Source: Paenibacillus sp. FSL R10-2782 (GTDB lineage Bacteria > Bacillota > Bacilli > Paenibacillales > Paenibacillaceae). Taken from it: a stretch of 64,000 bases of DNA. The stretch covers positions 3,401,001 to 3,465,000 of the forward strand of contig NZ_CP151951.1 of NCBI RefSeq assembly GCF_038592985.1, in the 5' to 3' direction. Shown piece by piece: positions 1 to 9,666 of the stretch. The notes beneath the pieces are model-generated. The model was not told where the DNA came from. It did no database searches and was given only the letters and a program-made list of their open reading frames with translations. The position numbers were made by a program, and so were the translations under genes. Position 1 is the first letter of the stretch, and every line of letters starts with the position of its first letter.

Positions 1-183
1 CTAAAATCGTTTGCCCCGCTGCCGCAGGATTAACCGGAATAATCCGGTATCCCCGCTTTTGCATAGCATAAGACACCATATACGAGGTTCGGTCTGATTT
101 ATCAGACAAGCCTACAACCGCAATGTTGCCTACCTGCTCCAAAATGCTTTTGATTTCTTCTCTTGACGGATTTTCAAAAGCCA
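1..183 (-). CDS. CoA-binding domain protein (YccU-like), N-terminal part only
   Basis: The reverse strand opens with ATG at 183 and reads MAFENPSREEIKSILEQVG, then a Rossmann-type start (NIAVVGLSDKSDRTSYMV) and a segment ending in RIIPVNPAAAGQ before the window edge. This is the beginning of the small CoA-binding domain family, related to the N-terminal domain of succinyl- and acetyl-CoA synthetases. A ribosome site (GGAGGAGA type) lies just upstream. Only about 61 residues of an expected 140 or so are inside the window, so the gene is cut by the edge, not broken. The exact cellular role of these proteins is not settled. Confidence 0.8.
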
Positions 184-218
184 TCCTGTCTCCTCCTGTT
201 CACTTCTAAAGCTTATTA

Positions 219-1511
219 TTATTTTACCCACTCTACAGAGGCGCCAAGCGTCGTCAGATGGTCAAAATATTGCGGATATGATTTGGCAACATGATGCGCA
301 TCCTTGATCACCAGCGGTTTCTGGGCCCGTAGACCGACTACCGTCAAAGCCATAATAACACGGTGATCAAAATGCGCATTGATTTCAACGCCGCCTTCGA
401 CCCCCTCCGGTCGGCCATGTACGATAATTTCAGCCTGACGTTCCTCCACGCGAGCTCCGGCCTTGGTCAGTTCGTTCAAATAATCGGTAATGCGGTCACA
501 TTCCTTATACCGCAAATTTTCCACATTATAAAAACGGGACGTACCCTCAGCAAATACAGCAGCAGCCACCATCGCCAGCACCGCATCGGTTGCAGCATCG
601 CCGTCAAACTCGATGGCCTTCAAACGGCCATTCCCCTTCACGACAACTGTGTCGTTCTTGTGCGTCAGCGGTACTTCCATCATACGAAGCACATCTACAA
701 TAGCACGTTCTCCCTGCTTGCTCTGCTCCTTTAGCCGATGGATGGTGACATCCGAGTTCGTTACGGCAGCCGCTGCCAGCACCGCGGCACTGCCTGGGTA
801 ATCCCCCTGCACTGTATACGTGCGCGGCTGATAAGATTGTCGTCCCGGAACACGGAAAGACATATAATCGTCACTTGCATGAATGATTATACCTGCCTCT
901 TGGAGCACCTCCAGCGTCTGACCAATAACCACCTTGGATTTCAGATCATGCAGCACCTCGATTTCGCTGTCTTCCTCCAGTAAAGGTGTAAGGAACAGCA
1001 ATGCGCTCAAATATTGTGAGCTAACCGAACCGGACACCTGTATTTTGCCGCCCTTAGCTTGACCGCCCTGGATACGAATAGGCAACTTACCTTCGCGATG
1101 GTCCACTCTTACACCCAATTGGCCCAGCGCATCAATTAGATCATCATGGGGTCGTTTACCCAATGAGTCAGGATATGTATTAACGAAGGTAACATCCGGG
1201 CATAAGGATACAACTCCCATCAAAAAACGGAGCACCGCTCCGGCATTCCCTACATTTAACTCCTTCACAGCACGAGGATGGCTACCAAAACCCGTAATGA
1301 CAATTTTTTCGTCATCCTCTTCCAGCACTGCCCCCAGATCAGCGATACAACGACGCATAGCATCACTGTCCTCACTGTGTGCCGGAAAATAAATGGTACT
1401 TTGCCCATCGGCGAGCGCCGCTGTGAGCAGATAACGAGTAGTGTAGTTTTTGGAGGATAAGGCCCCAATCTCTCCCTGCAGGGAAGGGGTAGGTCTAACG
1501 ATAACATCCAT
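219..1511 (-). CDS. aroA: 3-phosphoshikimate 1-carboxyvinyltransferase (EPSP synthase), divergent type
   Basis: This enzyme transfers enolpyruvyl from PEP to shikimate 3-phosphate in the shikimate pathway. The two-domain fold is recognisable from the VSSQYLSAL motif, the RYKECDRI motif, FDHRVIMAL and VAKSYPQYF, which hold the usual substrate-binding Ser-Ser-Gln, Glu-Arg, Asp-His-Arg and Lys. The N-terminal loop is unusual: SSKNYTTR in place of GSKSxxxR, so the usual Ser after the catalytic Lys (about residue 21) is Asn. The glyphosate-site loop is NAGAVLRFL, with Ala and Phe where E. coli has Thr97 and Pro101. I chose the ATG at 1511 because AAGGAG sits about 10 bases before it; an in-frame ATG at 1520 is too close to that site. 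About 430 residues, normal length. Genomes of this group may carry a second, canonical aroA elsewhere (inference). Confidence 0.9.
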   Translation of the reverse strand: MDVIVRPTPSLQGEIGALSSKNYTTRYLLTAALADGQSTIYFPAHSEDSDAMRRCIADLGAVLEEDDEKIVITGFGSHPRAVKELNVGNAGAVLRFLMGVVSLCPDVTFVNTYPDSLGKRPHDDLIDALGQLGVRVDHREGKLPIRIQGGQAKGGKIQVSGSVSSQYLSALLFLTPLLEEDSEIEVLHDLKSKVVIGQTLEVLQEAGIIIHASDDYMSFRVPGRQSYQPRTYTVQGDYPGSAAVLAAAAVTNSDVTIHRLKEQSKQGERAIVDVLRMMEVPLTHKNDTVVVKGNGRLKAIEFDGDAATDAVLAMVAAAVFAEGTSRFYNVENLRYKECDRITDYLNELTKAGARVEERQAEIIVHGRPEGVEGGVEINAHFDHRVIMALTVVGLRAQKPLVIKDAHHVAKSYPQYFDHLTTLGASVEWVK

Positions 1512-1780
1512 ATTGTGCATGCTCCTTTTCGATTCAAACCATCCTAGTTTACGTTAATTATACAAGCTGTAGTGTTCATTTCTCTACCAAAAAAATATAC
1601 AATATTCATCTAGGTCTTTCGGAGTTTAATCCAGCAGGTCGATTCGTCTTTATCTGCCTTTAGGTTCAGCCTAATTGACAGCTTAGAGATCGCTTCGCTA
1701 TCATACATAGAGAGTGTGATGTTTTGCACACGTCAATAACACACGCAGCACCCATTTTACATTAGAAAAGAGGTCCAGCC

Positions 1781-2086
1781 ATGACGCAAATCGCCCTGAT
1801 TGAACCTTCTGAGCTTCGCGCACGCCTGCAAGCAGGAGAACAACTGCAATTGATCGACGTTCGCGAGGCAGAAGAAGTAGCGGAAGGCATGATTGACGGT
1901 GCCAAGCATATTCCGCTCGGACAGATTCCGAGTCGCCTTGAGGAAATTGAACGTACCGGTGAAATTATCTTTATTTGCCGGAGCGGTTATCGCAGCGAAC
2001 GAGCCTGCGAATATTTACAACAGCTCGGTTATGAAGGCTGCACTAACATGACCGGCGGTATGCTGCAATGGTCACAAGAACAGTAA
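1781..2086 (+). CDS. single-domain rhodanese-like sulfurtransferase
   Basis: A 101-residue protein made of one rhodanese domain. It has the LIDVREAEEV motif near the N terminus and the active-site loop CRSGYRS with the persulfide-forming Cys at about residue 66, followed by the C-terminal GGMLQW motif. Such stand-alone rhodaneses carry sulfane sulfur in the cytoplasm; the physiological donor and acceptor cannot be read from sequence. AGAAAAGAGG upstream is the ribosome site. It stands alone between aroA (divergent) and gnd (convergent) and is followed at once by an intrinsic terminator. Confidence 0.9.
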   Translation: MTQIALIEPSELRARLQAGEQLQLIDVREAEEVAEGMIDGAKHIPLGQIPSRLEEIERTGEIIFICRSGYRSERACEYLQQLGYEGCTNMTGGMLQWSQEQ

Positions 2087-2104
2087 AATACTGCTCACCA
2101 CAAG

Positions 2105-2128
2105 AGACGGGATCTTCCCGTCTTTTTG
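2105..2128 (+). terminator. intrinsic terminator after the rhodanese gene
   Basis: A perfect 7-bp stem AGACGGG/CCCGTCT with a 5-base loop is followed by a T run. Confidence 0.85.
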
Positions 2129-2257
2129 TTATAACCCAAAGCTTAGACGCGGTAATGCGTTAAAATATTTTTTTGTTCTTATCATACCACAGCGCCAAAA
2201 GGTTACACAATCCTCCAGCTTCATCCTCATCCAATCAACCTTCCACGAAATCAAAAA

Positions 2258-2300
2258 AACGGAAGCTTCTTCTACCACAAGGGTAAAAAAAACTTCCGTT
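2258..2300 (-). terminator. intrinsic terminator of gnd
   Basis: On the minus strand AACGGAAG pairs with CTTCCGTT across a 27-base loop and runs into seven T residues, just past the gnd stop codon. Confidence 0.7.
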
Positions 2301-2323
2301 GTATTACATTTTCCATCAATTTA

Positions 2324-3730
2324 TTAGAACCATTGGTGATGGAATACGCCTTCTTTGTCCACACGTTTGAACGTATGCGCACCGAAGTAGTCACGTTGTG
2401 CTTGCAGCAGATTTGCTGGCAGACGCTCAGTACGGTAGCTGTCATAGTATGCGAGCGCACTGGAGAAGCCTGGCACTGGAATACCTTGAGATACAGCCAC
2501 GGAAATCACCTGACGCCATGCGTTTTGATAGGTTTCTACTACATTTTTGAAGTAGGAATCCAGCAACAGGTTTTTCAGAGCAGGATCGCGGTCATACGCA
2601 TCCTTGATGTTTTGCAGGAATTGCGAACGGATAATGCAGCCGCCGCGGAAGATCATAGCTATTTTTCCGTATTTCAAATCCCAATCGTATTCGTCAGAGG
2701 CTGCACGCATTTGGGCAAAGCCTTGAGCATAGGATACAATTTTACTTGCGAACAATGCTTTACGTACGCTTTCGATAAATTCTTTTTTGTCGCCACTGAA
2801 GGATTCTGCATTAGGACCGCTCAGTACTTTGCTTGCTGCAATACGCTCATCTTTCATAGCTGACAGGAAGCGGGAGAATACGGATTCAGTAATCATGGAT
2901 AATGGCACGCCCAGATCCAGCGCGCTTTGGCTTGTCCATTTACCAGTACCTTTTTGACCTGCTGCATCCAGAATAACGTCTACCATTGGCTTACCTGTTT
3001 CGGAATCATATTGGGAGAAGATGTCAGCCGTGATTTCGATCAGGTAACTGTCCAGTTCGCCTTTATTCCATTCTGTGAAGATTTCATGAAGCTCTTCTGC
3101 ATTCACATTCAGGACCGATTTCAGCAGGTGATAAGCCTCACCAATCAATTGCATGTCGCCATACTCGATACCGTTATGCACCATTTTTACATAGTGACCT
3201 GCACCGTCAGGACCAATATATGTACAGCAAGGATCGCCGTCTACTTTGGCAGAGATTGCTGTCAGAATCGGCTCTACCAGCTTGTAGGCACTTTCTTGTC
3301 CACCTGGCATAATTGCAGGACCGTTCAAGGCACCTTCTTCACCACCGGATACGCCTGTACCAATAAAGCGAAGTCCTTTTTCCTCCAGCTCCTTACTGCG
3401 GCGCTGTGTATCAGGGAAGTAGGCATTGCCTCCGTCTATAATAATGTCGCCCTTGTCTAGATGAGGCACAAGCTGCTCAATCGTGGCATCCGTTGCTTTA
3501 CCAGCTTGAACCATGATCAGGATTTTACGGGGCGATTCCAGTGAGTTCACAAATTCTTCAATGGAGAAAGTACCCGTCAATTTCTTACCTTCTGCTTCTT
3601 TGATAAGATCATGCGTTTTTTCGGGAGAGCGGTTAAATACCGAGACGGTGAAGCCTCTGCTCTCAATATTAAGGGCCAAATTCTTACCCATTACCGCCAG
3701 GCCGATCACACCAATCTGCTGTTTTGCCAT
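2324..3730 (-). CDS. gnd: 6-phosphogluconate dehydrogenase, NADP-dependent, decarboxylating
   Basis: Oxidises and decarboxylates 6-phosphogluconate to ribulose 5-phosphate in the oxidative pentose phosphate pathway. The N-terminal Rossmann motif is [15 protein letters not shown]. The substrate and catalytic region has the [15 protein letters not shown] signature, the [15 protein letters not shown] motif with catalytic Lys, and the long helical C-terminal domain ending in the GAHTF-containing tail typical of the 468-residue long form. The start at 3730 (MAKQQIGV) is chosen because AAAGGATGAGG lies at good distance before it; an upstream in-frame start would add eight residues. Monocistronic with its own terminator. 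Confidence 0.97.
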   Translation of the reverse strand: MAKQQIGVIGLAVMGKNLALNIESRGFTVSVFNRSPEKTHDLIKEAEGKKLTGTFSIEEFVNSLESPRKILIMVQAGKATDATIEQLVPHLDKGDIIIDGGNAYFPDTQRRSKELEEKGLRFIGTGVSGGEEGALNGPAIMPGGQESAYKLVEPILTAISAKVDGDPCCTYIGPDGAGHYVKMVHNGIEYGDMQLIGEAYHLLKSVLNVNAEELHEIFTEWNKGELDSYLIEITADIFSQYDSETGKPMVDVILDAAGQKGTGKWTSQSALDLGVPLSMITESVFSRFLSAMKDERIAASKVLSGPNAESFSGDKKEFIESVRKALFASKIVSYAQGFAQMRAASDEYDWDLKYGKIAMIFRGGCIIRSQFLQNIKDAYDRDPALKNLLLDSYFKNVVETYQNAWRQVISVAVSQGIPVPGFSSALAYYDSYRTERLPANLLQAQRDYFGAHTFKRVDKEGVFHHQWF

Positions 3731-3917
3731 CTGGTTCCTCATCCTTTGCAACATATTTTTTATTCTATATCGCCGCTTTACCGCATTACACTTTATGTGA
3801 ATCGGAACACGTGCAGTTCTATTTTAACGTTTTTGGTGTCAGAAGTGAACCCCTGTCTATTCGCAGATCAAAACACCCCATTTTCATGAGGTGTTCAGTT
3901 ATACTAAATCTACATCA

Positions 3918-4517
3918 TTATGCTTCCATCATCAGCAGTTGGCGGGATAGCGCTTGCAGGCGTTCATGGCAGCTCTTGGTTCTAATCGTATCTCTCTCTG
4001 TCATTGCCTTGAACAACTTCTCCAATTCATTATCCACTTCCATTCTGAGCAGCAGCAGTCGGGTCTCTCCCTCATTGGAAATGTACATATCCTCCATCTC
4101 CTGCGCTGACAGCACTGGTCCCTTCTGATAAATGACGCGTTGCTTAAAACCGGTAACCTCCACCAGACGAATGACCTCACCGAACAAAATATTCTCCACC
4201 AAAATATGATGGTCCTTGACTCTTTTGACAATGGCATGGCCTCGGGTGCTTCCAATCAGCTTTTCCAACCACTCAGCCAGCTTGGCATCGCGGATCACAT
4301 AATCTCCGGCCAACTTGTAGTGCCCTGTACGCAATTGTTGAAAACGAAGCTTCACCAGCTTGCGCCCGGTTCTTACCGACAGCACCAGGTATGACTCATC
4401 CTCGCTCCAGTACAGCGAATACCCTTCCGATATCAAATCCTTGATCAGATTATGGATATGCCGACGGCTAAACCGGAGCTCCAAATTGCAATATTCTACC
4501 TCGCAGCCCTTGTTCAC
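3918..4517 (-). CDS. conserved protein of unknown function, 199 aa
   Basis: I do not recognise this family. The start is GTG at 4517, set by AGGAGGGA a few bases upstream; an ATG in another frame just before it meets a stop at once. The protein is soluble, without signal peptide or membrane segment, and rich in charged residues. The N-terminal half looks like alternating strand and helix (YSLYWSEDESYLVLSV), the C-terminal part is helical (LLRMEVDNELEKLFKAM). It stands alone between gnd and yktB. The codon pattern and the ribosome site support a real gene. Function unknown. Confidence 0.7.
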   Translation of the reverse strand: MNKGCEVEYCNLELRFSRRHIHNLIKDLISEGYSLYWSEDESYLVLSVRTGRKLVKLRFQQLRTGHYKLAGDYVIRDAKLAEWLEKLIGSTRGHAIVKRVKDHHILVENILFGEVIRLVEVTGFKQRVIYQKGPVLSAQEMEDMYISNEGETRLLLLRMEVDNELEKLFKAMTERDTIRTKSCHERLQALSRQLLMMEA

Positions 4518-4796
4518 GGCATTCCCTCCTTTTTCAAGTCCGATTCAAGAAGTCCGGCTACAGCAAGCCTGCGGCTTTCCCGCTTGATCTTCCCTTGCTC
4601 TATTTTATACTTCATTTTATGTAAGGGTACTTGGTTATTTGACCTATTTTTATGAGTAACAACGCACAATCCTACTTTTGCCTTATGCGCTTGTCCCAAA
4701 CCCGGCCTAAAGTCGGCCAAGCCTGCTGACGTTATGCTATAATCGGACATATTACGCCACACGAAATGGCTTAACCCAGTTACAGGAGGAAAAGGT

Positions 4797-5429
4797 ATGA
4801 CGTTCAATGGATTTACAGTAAAGGACTTTGATGTTTTTGAAATACCGGGGCTGGAGCCTCGCATGGAGGTACTGATTGAACAGGTTCGACCCAAACTGGA
4901 AGCGATTGGTGCGGATTTGGCTCCTTTCCTGACGGACTTGTGTGGCGAGCCTATGCACGTTCACGTTGCAAAGCATGCACGGCGCAAAGTAAATCCGCCC
5001 AAGGATTCCTGGGTAGCTTGGGCGGCAAACAAGCGTGGATATAAGGCGTTGCCGCATTTTGAGGTAGGGATGTTTTCTTCTCATCTGTTCATCATTTTCG
5101 CAATTATTTATGAAAGCCCCAACAAAACCACGTTTGCCCAGGCACTCAAAGCCAATCTGAGCGATGTCCGCACTAGCCTACCTGAGCATTTTTACTGGTC
5201 CATGGATCATATGGCCCCGGAAGGTACGGAGCAAAAACAAATGGATGAGAAGAATTTTCAAACGATCATTGACAAGCTGCAGCAGGTTAAAAAAGCCGAG
5301 GTCATGTGTGGTATCCGTATTGACCGGGACGACCTGCTCGTCGGTGACGGGGCTGCGCTGCTACAGACGGTGCGTTCCACTTTTGAGCGTTTGCTGCCGC
5401 TGTACCGAATGGCTTTTCCGAAAGAGTAA
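4797..5429 (+). CDS. yktB: YktB-type DUF1054 protein (UPF0637)
   Basis: A 210-residue cytoplasmic protein that matches the Bacillus YktB family over its whole length: an N-terminal FNGFTVKDFDVFEIPGLEPRM segment, a central RGYKALPHFEVG motif and SPEHFYW-like SLPEHFYWSMDHM. The biochemical role of this family is unknown to me. ACAGGAGGAAAAGG sets the start. The gene converges with the MFS gene and is separated from it by only 26 bases, without an obvious hairpin. Confidence 0.85.
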   Translation: MTFNGFTVKDFDVFEIPGLEPRMEVLIEQVRPKLEAIGADLAPFLTDLCGEPMHVHVAKHARRKVNPPKDSWVAWAANKRGYKALPHFEVGMFSSHLFIIFAIIYESPNKTTFAQALKANLSDVRTSLPEHFYWSMDHMAPEGTEQKQMDEKNFQTIIDKLQQVKKAEVMCGIRIDRDDLLVGDGAALLQTVRSTFERLLPLYRMAFPKE

Positions 5430-5455
5430 CCGGCCTTAGCTAATCAAGCTGCTAA

Positions 5456-6739
5456 TCAGGCTTCAGCCGTCTTTCTGCGCGGATTACGTGCCAAAGCCAG
5501 ATGACAGCCGAACATGAGCAGCATTACAACTCCGCTGATGATAAATGGAGCTGTGTGTCCTGCACGGTCCCACAGCACTCCTGAAACGAGCGGACCGATG
5601 ACCATACCTGAACCTTGGAGTGTCAGAAAAAAGCCCCATATCGTCGCTCGCTCGCTTTCTGGGATCAATTTGGCGAGGAACGTGTTCCATGCAGGCAAAA
5701 TGAGCGCATACCCCAAGCCAATGAGGGCTACGGATACAAACACAAGCGGAATGGATCGGACGGCGGAAAAGAAAAACAGCGTAATGCCGGCAAGTAAAAA
5801 ACCAGCGTGCAGAAAGTATTCTGTTCCGAGCCGATCCACTAGCTTTCCGCAAGGAATAAGCGCCAGCACCGTCACCCCGCCGCCCGCGATCAAAAATACA
5901 CTGTACAGATTCGGCGAAATGCCGAGGTCTGTCCGGGCGTACAGCGTTAATACTGGGCTGATCAGACCGATAACAAACGACTGCAAAAACAGCGCCGGGT
6001 AAATTAACGGGTTTACATCAAGTTTTGTTTTGAGAGAGTTGAGCGTTTCCTTGATTCCTACCAGTAGCTGCTGCTTTTGCTTCGCGAGACCGTCGGAGGA
6101 CACCAAGGCGCTCCGTTGCAGCGCTCCTTTGTCAGCAGATTTTTTGCGTCCAGGCAGCAAAAGGGAGACCAGCAATAACACAATGCTGCATCCTGTCAAA
6201 ATCATAAACACCATTCCGTAGGAATGACCATAATGTGCCATAGCGAAATTCATAACAAGCGGCCCCATTCCAGTTCCGCCCATGGACGCAATTTCCAATG
6301 TGCCCATCGCCGCACCATTGCTGTTATTTGGCCCGGACATTTCAGTCGTTCCAGTCATGACACAAGGCCAGAGCGGAGAAGTGCCCAGACCGAGCAGCAG
6401 ACAGGCGACTACGAGCCACACTGGCTCTGTGAGCACGCTTAGCATGATCACCGCTACAAGTGTAAACAGCAACGCGGACGACATCGTTCCCCGGTAGCCG
6501 AGCCGTTCAGCTATCCAGCCTGCCGGTGCCCGGAACGCATTGTCGCCAAAATACTGGAGCGAAAAGGCCAGACCGATGATTCCGGCTGACAGTCCGAGCG
6601 TTTCTCCCATATATACCGGAAGGATAGCTACCAGAAGAGATCCCTTCATAAATTCAACCAGAAATACCAGTACCCATAATTCCGCAAAAAAGGGAGACCA
6701 TAACCGCCGAGGATTTTTTTCTCTTCCGATTTGCTTCAT
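5456..6739 (-). CDS. major facilitator superfamily transporter
   Basis: About 427 residues with twelve predicted membrane helices in two halves of six, separated by a charged loop (GRKKSADKGALQRS). The A-like motif between helices 2 and 3 (GWIAERLGYRGTM) and its repeat in the second half (GKLVDRLGTEYF) mark the MFS fold. The start at 6739 (MKQIGREKN) is preferred, with GAGGATGTGGGA upstream; the longer reading frame to 6805 has no site. The substrate cannot be told; its relatives are mostly drug or small-molecule exporters. Divergent from speA. Confidence 0.85.
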   Translation of the reverse strand: MKQIGREKNPRRLWSPFFAELWVLVFLVEFMKGSLLVAILPVYMGETLGLSAGIIGLAFSLQYFGDNAFRAPAGWIAERLGYRGTMSSALLFTLVAVIMLSVLTEPVWLVVACLLLGLGTSPLWPCVMTGTTEMSGPNNSNGAAMGTLEIASMGGTGMGPLVMNFAMAHYGHSYGMVFMILTGCSIVLLLVSLLLPGRKKSADKGALQRSALVSSDGLAKQKQQLLVGIKETLNSLKTKLDVNPLIYPALFLQSFVIGLISPVLTLYARTDLGISPNLYSVFLIAGGGVTVLALIPCGKLVDRLGTEYFLHAGFLLAGITLFFFSAVRSIPLVFVSVALIGLGYALILPAWNTFLAKLIPESERATIWGFFLTLQGSGMVIGPLVSGVLWDRAGHTAPFIISGVVMLLMFGCHLALARNPRRKTAEA

Positions 6740-6925
6740 CTGTCCCACATCCTCTATCTTCGTTTTTTCGTCATGAAGTCCGGGCTGTCCCCATGCTCCT
6801 CTCATTCACAAATAAAAGCACCATCAACCGCTTGCAATCCTACTTCAAACTGCTATACTCAATTTTGTTCTATTATCACTTGCCAGGATTGTCGAAATCC
6901 TGCACGAAAGGTTGTGACAACACTA

Positions 6926-8401
6926 ATGAATCAAAGCAACACCCCGCTTTTTACTGCTTTGAAAAAGCACGCTCAGAGCAACCCGGTTCAATTTCACATC
7001 CCAGGTCATAAAAAGGGAGTGGGCGCAGATCCGGAATTTCGCGAATTTATGGGGGATAATGCCTTTTCCATAGATATGATCAACATTGCTCCATTGGACG
7101 ATCTGCATCAACCTACGGGTGTCATCGAAGAAGCCCAAAAGCTTGCGGCAGAGGCCTACGGAGCAGATTATACTTACTACAGCGTACAGGGTACAAGTGG
7201 TGCTATCATTACTATGATTATGTCCATCTGCTTGCCGGGTGATAAAATTATTGTACCCCGAAATGTACACAAATCTATAATGTCTGCCATTATATTGTCT
7301 GGAGCAAAGCCTGTATTCGTATCTCCGGTCAGTGATGAAAATCTTGGTATTCACCACGGGATTACAACCAAGTCCGTACGCCGGGCACTGGAACGCCATC
7401 CTGACGCCAAGGGCGTCCTCGTCATCAACCCGACATATTACGGTGTGTGCGCCGATTTGAAAGAAATTGTTGATCTCGCTCACAGCTATAATGTGCCGGT
7501 CCTGGTCGATGAGGCCCACGGTGTACTCATTCATTTTCATCCTGATCTGCCAATGTCCGCCATGGAAGCGGGAGCAGATATGTCAGCTACAAGCGTCCAC
7601 AAGCTGGGCGGTTCCTTGACACAAAGCTCCATTCTGAATGTGAATACCAAAAACGGATACGTCAATCCGCAACGTGTGCAGACGATTTTCAGTATGCTGA
7701 CAACGACTTCCACTTCCTATATCCTGTTGGCTTCTCTGGACACATCACGCCGCAATCTGGCTCTTAACGGCCACGAAATAGCACAACGTGCGCTTGATTT
7801 GGCTGAATATTGCCGTGCAGAGGTCAACAAGATTGAAGGACTATATTGCTTCGGCAGTGAAATCCTTGGTACAGAGGCTACCTATGATTATGACGCGACC
7901 AAAATCACCATTCATATTCGTCATCTAGGTCTTACTGGGTACGATGTAGAAAATTGGCTGAGAGACCATTACAATATCGAGGTTGAGCTTAGCGATATGT
8001 ACAATATTCTCTGTCTGGTGACCCCTGGGGATACGAAAGAGGACATTGAGATTTTGTTGAAGGCTCTGCGCGAGCTGGCCGCTATTCATTACTCTACAGG
8101 TCAGCTACATGAGCTGATTGTGAAAATACCGGAAATTCCGCAACTTTCACTCATTCCGCGAGACGCTTTTTATGGAGATACTGAAGTGGTGCCATTCAAA
8201 GAATCTGCGGGACGCATTATTGCAGAATTCATTTATGTATATCCACCAGGTATTCCGATCCTGCTGCCGGGCGAAGTGATCTCACAGGACAATATTGATT
8301 ATATTGTCGATCATGTGGAAGTAGGCCTGCCTGTTAAAGGGCCTGAGGATCGAACGGTACATCAAGTGAAGGTTATCGTCGAAACGGACGCTATTTCCTA
8401 A
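6926..8401 (+). CDS. speA: arginine decarboxylase, PLP-dependent, aspartate aminotransferase fold
   Basis: About 491 residues, colinear with Bacillus SpeA. It opens with NPVQFHIPGHKKGVGADPEFREF, has the VQGTSGAI cofactor-phosphate region, LVDEAHGV with the PLP-ring Asp, and SVHKLGGSLTQSS with the Schiff-base Lys at about residue 226. SpeA makes agmatine, the first step of the polyamine route. The reading frame extends upstream to 6731 but those residues are low-complexity and overlap the MFS start, so ATG 6926 is chosen (AAAGG upstream). The related lysine decarboxylase is possible, but the match to SpeA is end to end. A strong terminator follows. Confidence 0.9.
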   Translation: MNQSNTPLFTALKKHAQSNPVQFHIPGHKKGVGADPEFREFMGDNAFSIDMINIAPLDDLHQPTGVIEEAQKLAAEAYGADYTYYSVQGTSGAIITMIMSICLPGDKIIVPRNVHKSIMSAIILSGAKPVFVSPVSDENLGIHHGITTKSVRRALERHPDAKGVLVINPTYYGVCADLKEIVDLAHSYNVPVLVDEAHGVLIHFHPDLPMSAMEAGADMSATSVHKLGGSLTQSSILNVNTKNGYVNPQRVQTIFSMLTTTSTSYILLASLDTSRRNLALNGHEIAQRALDLAEYCRAEVNKIEGLYCFGSEILGTEATYDYDATKITIHIRHLGLTGYDVENWLRDHYNIEVELSDMYNILCLVTPGDTKEDIEILLKALRELAAIHYSTGQLHELIVKIPEIPQLSLIPRDAFYGDTEVVPFKESAGRIIAEFIYVYPPGIPILLPGEVISQDNIDYIVDHVEVGLPVKGPEDRTVHQVKVIVETDAIS

Positions 8402-8458
8402 CACTCCTGAGCCGTAACAAGCTCGGAAAATCTTGTAAGCATCTTAAAAGCTTAACAA

Positions 8459-8484
8459 AAAAAGCCCCCGTTTGGGGGCTTTCT
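8459..8484 (+). terminator. intrinsic terminator of speA
   Basis: AAAGCCCCC/GGGGGCTTT stem with a 4-base loop, preceded by an A run and followed by a T-rich stretch; it could serve both strands. Confidence 0.9.
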
Positions 8485-8523
8485 CATTAGCTTACAAAGT
8501 TGTAACAGCCAATAGAACCAATG

Positions 8524-8829
8524 TTATTCGTATTGAGCAACCAGTTCGCTGTATGCCTCTTCTACACGTTTCCATTCATCTTCGTCCTCAATATTGTAAA
8601 GCACCATTTCCTCGTTTTCTTCTTCCATACGAAGAATAATGCCGTCTGCTTCAGGATTGCCACGCTCCAGCAGGAGAGCGTAAACGTGATTTTCTACGTC
8701 AAAGGTCTCTACCAGCACCATTTCTACATCTTTGCCATTTTCATCAGTTAGCGTAAGAACCATTTCTTCATGTTCGTGGTCATGATCGTGGTTGCAGGCT
8801 TCACCGTGTTCATGTTTGTGATCACTCAT
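8524..8829 (-). CDS. DUF1292 family protein (YrzB-like)
   Basis: A 101-residue acidic protein. The N terminus is rich in His and Glu (HKHEHGEACNHDHDHEHEE), which may bind metal; the rest is the DUF1292 domain (VLTLTDENGKDVEMVLVETF, then YALLLERG and NIEDEDEWKRVEEAY). Start chosen at 8829 with AAGGTAGG upstream; an in-frame start at 8847 lacks one. In Bacillus the family member YrzB sits next to yrrK and yrzL; here the gene stands alone. Function unknown. Confidence 0.85.
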   Translation of the reverse strand: MSDHKHEHGEACNHDHDHEHEEMVLTLTDENGKDVEMVLVETFDVENHVYALLLERGNPEADGIILRMEEENEEMVLYNIEDEDEWKRVEEAYSELVAQYE

Positions 8830-8908
8830 GGAAATACCTACCTTCAAATTGTTTTATTTTCCCCCGTATCGTAACATGATCAAGGGTACAGGTCAATTTG
8901 TGGTATGC

Positions 8909-9466
8909 CTAATTTATCGCTGTAATGACTTTTTCGGACACCAGTGTATAGCTGCCGTCTTTGCTTTCTTTAATGTAGAAACCGACTCGATAATTTCCTG
9001 CTGTTTTAAAATCATACGTAAAGTCGTTTGTACGGAACCAAAAGTTATCCTTTTGTGCTCCACTGATATCCTGGGACTGAATATCTTTCACATTACCCGT
9101 TGGGTCGGTAATCGCTACCTTCACTCCGGAGATATCCGCTTTCAGCGTATCAATCTGACTGAATACATTGAATTTCACTTTGTTGCCTTTATTCACGTTG
9201 CCGAACACCGTATCCCCCTTGAACAAGAACATGTGTACATTGGGTTGGTCGAAAACAACTTTTCCACCGGACGGATCAAAACTGACAATCCCGTTAAAAT
9301 CCCGAATAGGAACATATGTTTTGCCATCAATGACAACCGCGCCATCCTTCGACACCTCACCGTTAATAATCAGCTTTACTTGGTCCTTGGCGGATTCCGC
9401 CGAAATAACGGTCCCTCCCATTATCGAAAAGGCCATTACTAGGGCCATAACTTTTCTCCATTTCAT
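8909..9466 (-). CDS. exported protein with copper-amine-oxidase-like stalk domain
   Basis: A 185-residue secreted protein. MKWRKVMALVMAFSIMGG is a signal peptide ending near VISAESA. It is followed by the repeat typical of the Cu_amine_oxidN1 stalk domain (VKLIINGEVSKDGAVVIDGKTYVPIRDF), common in Paenibacillus surface proteins, then a beta-rich C-terminal part that resembles an immunoglobulin-like fold. There is no catalytic copper site, so enzymatic activity is not expected. GGAGGG is placed well before ATG 9466. Confidence 0.8.
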   Translation of the reverse strand: MKWRKVMALVMAFSIMGGTVISAESAKDQVKLIINGEVSKDGAVVIDGKTYVPIRDFNGIVSFDPSGGKVVFDQPNVHMFLFKGDTVFGNVNKGNKVKFNVFSQIDTLKADISGVKVAITDPTGNVKDIQSQDISGAQKDNFWFRTNDFTYDFKTAGNYRVGFYIKESKDGSYTLVSEKVITAIN

Positions 9467-9666
9467 CGCTAGATATCCCTCCATCATGATCTGTTAAATA
9501 ACTTCTGTCTTACATTTATACCTAGCTCAGTTCCACAAGTTGCGCTAGGCATCAGAAATTGTCCAAAGTTTTTGATATGGAGTAAATCTTTAATTACTAA
9601 TCGTATAGATGGTAAGATACGACTGTAGAGGATTTATACACATTTAGCCAGGAGGGTGAAATACGA

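Noticed and set aside
1521..1780. aroA-rhodanese intergenic region checked for a T-box or riboswitch
   Set aside because: No specifier-like loop or conserved leader motif seen; it probably holds only two divergent promoters.
2333..3460. two plus-strand frames of about 176 codons
   Set aside because: Both are antisense to gnd and have no start signals.
6923..7540. 205-codon minus-strand frame
   Set aside because: Antisense to speA; no motif and no ribosome site.
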